Both the position numbers and the translations under genes were made by a program. From the NCBI GenBank assembly GCA_031256615.1, contig JAIRQG010000146.1, positions 1 through 16,817 of the forward strand: 16,817 nucleotides of DNA, in the 5' to 3' direction. The notes beneath the pieces are model-generated. The model was given only the letters and a program-made list of their open reading frames with translations, was not told the origin of the DNA and made no database searches. Source of the DNA: Candidatus Methanoplasma sp. Its GTDB lineage: Archaea; Thermoplasmatota; Thermoplasmata; Methanomassiliicoccales; Methanomethylophilaceae. Shown one piece after another: positions 13,882 to 16,817 of this stretch; positions within the stretch are counted from its first letter, which is position 1; every line of letters begins with the position of its first letter.

Positions 13882-14448
13882 TTATTTGTCACCCTCGTAC
13901 TTATCGTAGCAAAAACATTCTGTCAAATGGTCGTTCACGATCCCGACCGCCTGCAGATAAGCGTAAATGATCGTGGTGCCCACGAATTTGAAGCCCCGCT
14001 TTTTCAGATCTTTGCTGATGGTATCGCTCAGCACGCTGGAAACGGGGATCTCGCTCGTCATCTGCAAATTGCTTTTGATCGTTTTTCCTTCTGTGAAACC
14101 CCACAGATATGCGCTGAAACTGCCGAATTCTTTTTGTATCTCCAAGACGCGGCCGGCGTTGTTGATTATGGCACGGATCTTCAGCAGGTTGCGTACGATC
14201 CCCGCATCCTGCATGAGTTCGTCAACTTTCGCTTCATCGTAGTTTGCGACCGTTTCAATATGGAAATCATCGAACGCTTTTTGGAATCCTTCCTGCTTGT
14301 AGAGGATCGTCCGCCACATGAGTCCCGCCTGCATCAGATCCAAGCATAGTTTCGCGAAGAGCTTCTGATCATCATGTTCTGGCTTACCCCAGACCTCGTC
14401 GTGATATATCGACATCTTTGCGTCGTTCTCTGCCCATGGGCAGCGCAT
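13882..14448 (-). CDS. tag: DNA-3-methyladenine glycosylase I
   Basis: Base-excision repair enzyme that removes 3-methyladenine from alkylated DNA. The 188 residues align along the length of the E. coli enzyme: MRCPWAEND, IYHDEVWGKP, QAGLMWRTIL, QDAGIVRN, and KKRGFKFVGTTIIYAYLQAVGIVNDH. The four zinc ligands of Tag are present: Cys and His near the N-terminus (RCPW, YHDE) and the H-x3-C pair in DHLTEC near the C-terminus. The base-contacting Glu38 of E. coli Tag (LEGQQAG) is Asp here (LDLMQAG). ATG 14448 is preferred over ATGs 14463 and 14472: AGGTGA sits 4 bases upstream and the protein then starts like other Tags. It is first in a two-gene unit with the acetyltransferase. Confidence 0.92.
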   Translation of the reverse strand: MRCPWAENDAKMSIYHDEVWGKPEHDDQKLFAKLCLDLMQAGLMWRTILYKQEGFQKAFDDFHIETVANYDEAKVDELMQDAGIVRNLLKIRAIINNAGRVLEIQKEFGSFSAYLWGFTEGKTIKSNLQMTSEIPVSSVLSDTISKDLKKRGFKFVGTTIIYAYLQAVGIVNDHLTECFCYDKYEGDK

Positions 14449-14518
14449 TTTTTCACCTGCCATAAGAATCATAACTCCTTTGCGGTTTAAGTTTTATTAC
14501 AACCCCGCTCCGGCTAAA

Positions 14519-14531
14519 CCATTGCCAATGG
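14519..14531. repeat. Inverted repeat between tag and mntA
   Basis: CCATTGCCAATGG is a perfect 6-bp inverted repeat around a single C. It lies in the divergent promoter region, about 71 bases before the tag start, and could be a regulator site. Confidence 0.3.
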
Positions 14532-14591
14532 CCATTAGAAGGGCATGTGTGAACAGTTCTCAGGATGACAACCTCCAGCAAAGCGCAGTGC

Positions 14592-14618
14592 ACAGACAAG
14601 TTCAGATGTCTGTCTGAA
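14592..14618. repeat. Overlapping inverted repeats upstream of the mntA-hepT pair
   Basis: Two perfect 6-bp inverted repeats interlock: ACAGAC (14592-14597) with GTCTGT (14608-14613), and TTCAGA (14601-14606) with TCTGAA (14613-14618). They lie 60-86 bases before the mntA start. This is where a self-regulating toxin-antitoxin operator could sit; binding is inferred only. Confidence 0.35.
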
Positions 14619-14677
14619 GAGTTTTACCGAACACCGCAAAGCATAATGATTAAACCCGACATTGCATATTCTGCATC

Positions 14678-14989
14678 ATGAGTGCGGTCAAGACGAATGC
14701 GATTCCGTTTGAAGAATTATGTGACATCGTCAGACCCATTGCCGAAGAATACGGAGTGAATAGGATCATCCTCTTCGGTTCCGTGGCGCGGGGGGATTAT
14801 GTAGCGGGAAGCGATTATGACTTTTGCGTAAACCTCGGCAGAATCGATGATCTTGTAAAAATGTGCGGATTCATCATAGACCTCGAGTCTGCATTGGGCG
14901 GACCCGTAGATGTTGTAAGCGAACGCACGCTGGATGAGGATTTCGCAAAGGAAGTGTTCAATGACGGAAAACTTGTTTATGAAGCGTGA
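14678..14989 (+). CDS. mntA: MntA-type minimal nucleotidyltransferase antitoxin
   Basis: Antitoxin of the MNT/HEPN system, 103 aa. In studied cases it transfers AMP to the toxin's active-site tyrosine and so silences it. The nucleotidyltransferase signature GSX10DXD is exact: GS at 34-35 (LFGSVARGD) and D46/D48 (GSDYDF). A third acidic residue D78 follows in GGPVDVVSE. No ribosome site precedes ATG 14678, so a leaderless start is likely. The next gene, the HEPN toxin, overlaps it by 29 bases, which is the usual arrangement. The intact catalytic residues argue that the pair is functional rather than decayed. Confidence 0.9.
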   Translation: MSAVKTNAIPFEELCDIVRPIAEEYGVNRIILFGSVARGDYVAGSDYDFCVNLGRIDDLVKMCGFIIDLESALGGPVDVVSERTLDEDFAKEVFNDGKLVYEA

Positions 14990-15329
14990 TCTGAAAGACA
15001 TCGAGACAATAATAGAATACTGCGACCGAGTGGACAGAGCCATGACAGAGTTCGGCAGGGATGAAGAGGACTTTCTTGATAACTATGTTCTTCAGAGCAG
15101 TTGTGCGTTCTCTCTCATCCAAATTGGAGAATGCGTTAAAAGTCTTTCAACGCGCGGATTCTGTGAGAGATATCCTGCGGTAGAGTGGAGCAAAATCGCA
15201 AAATTTAGAGATGTCATCGTTCATCACTATGGAAAAATCGACTTTCATATCGTGTGGAAAACTTCTGCATATCTTGTTCCTGAACTAAAAGCGCAGTGCG
15301 AGGCTATTCTTAAAGGCTTGAAACTTTGA
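14961..15329 (+). CDS. hepT: HepT-type HEPN toxin (DUF86)
   Basis: RNase toxin partner of MntA, 122 aa, all-helical. The HEPN active-site motif RX4HXY is intact as R83-DVIV-H88-H-Y90 in KFRDVIVHHYGK. The N-terminal helix (RDLKDIETIIEYCDRVD) and the central SCAFSLIQIGECVKSLS helix fit the DUF86/HepT family. ATG 14961 is chosen because GGAAG lies 6 bases upstream; ATG 14979 (MKRDLKD) is a reasonable alternative and ATG 14934 is less likely. All three overlap the end of mntA, implying translational coupling. Known relatives cleave tRNA or mRNA and are neutralised by AMPylation of the motif tyrosine. Confidence 0.9.
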   Translation: MTENLFMKRDLKDIETIIEYCDRVDRAMTEFGRDEEDFLDNYVLQSSCAFSLIQIGECVKSLSTRGFCERYPAVEWSKIAKFRDVIVHHYGKIDFHIVWKTSAYLVPELKAQCEAILKGLKL

Positions 15330-15344
15330 CCTGCGTCTGATGAA

Positions 15345-15351
15345 TTTTTTT
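15345..15351 (+). terminator. Oligo-T terminator after hepT
   Basis: A run of seven T starts 16 bases after the hepT stop codon, just before the archease promoter. Consistent with archaeal U-tract termination; no hairpin is evident. Confidence 0.35.
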
Positions 15352-15386
15352 ACAGGATACACTGGTGCAGCAAGGGACGGCAATAC

Positions 15387-15394
15387 CATATATC
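15387..15394 (+). promoter_or_regulatory. TATA box of the archease gene
   Basis: CATATATC is centred 25 bases before GTG 15415, the ideal archaeal distance for a leaderless transcript starting at the GTG. This supports GTG 15415 over the upstream ATG 15340. Confidence 0.6.
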
Positions 15395-15414
15395 ATTCCC
15401 GCCATGTCTTGGAT

Positions 15415-15822
15415 GTGAAGAGATACGAACTGATCGACCACACCGCAGATCTCATGGTCAAAGCCTACGGGAACACGCTGGAAGAGTGTTTTGCCAATGC
15501 AGGTTATGCGCTTTTCGACCAGACGGTGGACCTTTCGGGGATCAGGCCGGCCGAGGCGTTCAGCGTGGAGGTCTCCGGAGACGAAGCCGAGGATATGCTG
15601 TACTCTTTCCTGTCGGAACTTCTTTTTCTAGAGGATTGCGACGGGGTCGTGCTGTGCGAGCTCAGCGTAAGGTTTGACGGCGGCAAAGTGATGTGCGAAG
15701 GGAGAGGGGAGATCCTCGACAGAAGCAGGCACCGGATAAAGTCAGAGATCAAAGCTGTGACCTACCACATGATGTCCGTGGACGCTGGTGAACCCTCCGT
15801 AACCGTCATTTTCGATGTATAA
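15415..15822 (+). CDS. Archease
   Basis: Small calcium-binding protein that speeds the guanylylation and turnover of RNA ligase RtcB in tRNA splicing and repair. The 135 residues show the N-terminal DHTADLMVKAYG motif (metal-binding acidic residues), the EECFANAGYALF helix, the EDMLYSFLSELLFLED helix and the C-terminal EIKAVTYHMM strand, all typical of the family at its usual length. GTG 15415 is chosen because it gives the family N-terminus VKRYELIDHTAD and lies 25 bases after a TATA box. Starting at ATG 15340 would add 25 unrelated residues. RtcB is not in the window. The next gene begins 34 bases downstream and may be read through or have its own promoter. Confidence 0.9.
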   Translation: MKRYELIDHTADLMVKAYGNTLEECFANAGYALFDQTVDLSGIRPAEAFSVEVSGDEAEDMLYSFLSELLFLEDCDGVVLCELSVRFDGGKVMCEGRGEILDRSRHRIKSEIKAVTYHMMSVDAGEPSVTVIFDV

Positions 15823-15823
15823 G

Positions 15824-15832
15824 AAAATATAC
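15824..15832 (+). promoter_or_regulatory. Possible TATA box of the formyltransferase-like gene
   Basis: AAAATATAC lies about 29 bases before ATG 15857 and immediately after the archease stop. Spacing suits a leaderless start. The gene could also be read from the archease promoter. Confidence 0.4.
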
Positions 15833-15856
15833 TCTGATGGCTTTCTGAACAATGTT

Positions 15857-16675
15857 ATGCTTAAATTAGGTTGGTTCTCAACAGGAAGGGGTCCGGGCTC
15901 CAGGAACCTTTTGAGAACTGTAATGGACAAAAAAAAGCAAGATCTGCTGAACGTTGAGATCTCCTTCGTATTCTGCAATTGGGATAACACGGAGGAACCG
16001 AACCCAAAAAAAGAACAGAGGAAACTGTTCTTCGAAATGGTCGAAGGTTACGGGATACCCCTGATAACCTTATCATGGAAGAAATTCCGTCCTGATATAC
16101 GCAAGACCGATGAGACCGCCTGGAGGAACGAGTACGGAAAGAAGCTCAGAGAGCTCACCGAAGAATATGGGTTCGACCTCGGCGTGCTTGCAGGATATAT
16201 GCTGTGGATGGACGACGAGACCTGCAGAACATACGACATGGTAAATCTCCATCCCGCGCTCCCCGACGGTCCTAAAGGGACCTGGGAAGAGGTCATATGG
16301 TCGCTGATAAAAGAAGGTGCGGACGATCACGGCGCGATGATCCACATATGCACGGAGGAATGGGACCGGGGCGCCGCCCTTACATACTGCAGGTTCCCCA
16401 TCAGAGGCCCCGTGTTCGATGGCCTCTGGAACGACATTAACAAAAAGATCGCCTCATCTTCTTTGGATGATGTGATCGAAAAAGAAGGAACAGATGAGCC
16501 GCTTTTCAAAAAGATCAGAGAGGAAGGCGCCAAACGCGAACTCCCGCTGATAGTATCGACGATAGGATTGTTCGCCGGCGGGAAGGTAAGGATCGAGAGC
16601 AAAAGGCTCATTGAGAACGGAAAGGTCCTGGAGAGACCGTACGATGTGACCTCCGAGGTCAATGCATCGCTTTGA
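15857..16675 (+). CDS. PurN-like formyltransferase with a C-terminal extension
   Basis: Formyltetrahydrofolate-dependent transferase fold, 272 aa. The N-terminus MLKLGWFSTGRGPGSRNLL matches the phosphate-binding loop of GAR-transformylase-like proteins. The catalytic triad of the family is present as N120 and H122 (MVNLHPALPDGPKG) and D160 (EEWDRGAAL), with GYMLWMDDE before it. Classical PurN is about 200 residues; here about 90 more follow (from GPVFDGLWNDI), with charged helices and a final strand-rich segment. The substrate may be GAR (purine synthesis) or another amine; no pur genes are nearby. ATG 15857 is chosen over ATG 15815 because the family N-terminus begins there and a TATA-like box lies 29 bases upstream. 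The following gene's ribosome site overlaps its stop. Confidence 0.8.
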   Translation: MLKLGWFSTGRGPGSRNLLRTVMDKKKQDLLNVEISFVFCNWDNTEEPNPKKEQRKLFFEMVEGYGIPLITLSWKKFRPDIRKTDETAWRNEYGKKLRELTEEYGFDLGVLAGYMLWMDDETCRTYDMVNLHPALPDGPKGTWEEVIWSLIKEGADDHGAMIHICTEEWDRGAALTYCRFPIRGPVFDGLWNDINKKIASSSLDDVIEKEGTDEPLFKKIREEGAKRELPLIVSTIGLFAGGKVRIESKRLIENGKVLERPYDVTSEVNASL

Positions 16676-16684
16676 GGTAAGACC

Positions 16685-16817
16685 ATGGATGAATTCGACC
16701 CCACTGCCGAACTTGGCCTGATCCACGATAAACAGCTTGTCTGCAGCTGCAAAGGGTTCCTTCAGCTGGATAACAGTTCCAGGGACCTCTGCGAACGGTT
16801 TGTGCACAACGGCGATA
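16685..16817 (+). CDS. Unrecognised protein, 5' end only
   Basis: A coding start cut off by the window edge: 44 codons, beginning MDEFDPTAELGLIHDKQLVC. GAGGT (16674-16678) overlaps the previous stop codon and sits 6 bases before the ATG, so this gene is probably co-transcribed with the formyltransferase-like gene. The visible part has a CSC cysteine pair and a mixed charged/hydrophobic pattern with no signal peptide. The family cannot be named from this fragment. Confidence 0.6.
   Translation, partial: MDEFDPTAELGLIHDKQLVCSCKGFLQLDNSSRDLCERFVHNGD

Noticed and set aside
14528..14617. 29-codon ORF upstream of mntA
   Set aside because: No ribosome site or promoter at a sensible distance, and it covers the inverted repeats; more likely regulatory DNA.
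1..16817. tRNA genes, CRISPR arrays, insertion sequences
   Set aside because: No T-arm/cloverleaf pattern, no regularly spaced repeats and no transposase motifs were seen by reading both strands.

Overview
This window reads as a mid-GC archaeal chromosome, most likely a euryarchaeon of the Thermoplasmatota/Methanomassiliicoccales type. The archaeal signs are a type II glyceraldehyde-3-phosphate dehydrogenase, an archaeal-type phosphoglycerate kinase, an archease, Shine-Dalgarno sites of the AGGTGA/GGAGG kind, and several genes that look leaderless, with an AT-rich TATA box about 25 bases before the start codon. All 19 recognisable stop codons are TGA (14) or TAA (5) and none is TAG, which fits a lineage that keeps TAG for pyrrolysine. 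The lineage is an inference; no rRNA or methanogenesis gene is present.

Bases 1-4500 hold central metabolism and branched-chain amino acid synthesis. They start with the tail of an LL-diaminopimelate-aminotransferase-like gene (+). Next is an overlapping GAPDH-PGK pair (-), then a divergently transcribed acetolactate synthase large subunit (+) with a clear TATA box. The ketol-acid reductoisomerase that acts next in the pathway lies about 4.6 kb away (9091, +), paired with a small cyclophilin-fold protein. No acetolactate synthase small subunit is visible.

Bases 4579-8721 (-) are the most interesting part: a tight four-gene operon. In transcription order it encodes a PaaK/AMP-binding adenylate-forming enzyme, a peptidase S51/cyanophycinase-like hydrolase, a D-Ala-D-Ala-ligase-like ATP-grasp ligase, and a lysine 2,3-aminomutase with both lysine-recognising aspartates. 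Junctions are a 4-base overlap, a 14-base overlap and a 3-base gap. The usual methanogen partner of the aminomutase, the beta-lysine acetyltransferase AblB, is not adjacent. I infer a pathway that makes (and perhaps trims) a beta-lysine-containing amide or peptide, or a conjugate of it.

Bases 10472-14448 are mostly minus-strand housekeeping genes: an M24 aminopeptidase, a small two-helix membrane protein with a zinc ribbon, L-aspartate dehydrogenase (NAD synthesis), a RimJ/RimL-type acetyltransferase, and 3-methyladenine DNA glycosylase I. Bases 14678-15329 (+) hold a MntA/HepT (MNT/HEPN) toxin-antitoxin pair with inverted repeats upstream. The window ends with an archease, an enlarged PurN-like formyltransferase and the start of an unrecognised gene. 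The longest stretch without a confident gene is 8722-9090. It carries the divergent promoters of the four-gene operon and ilvC, a possible 35-codon ORF and a stem-loop.
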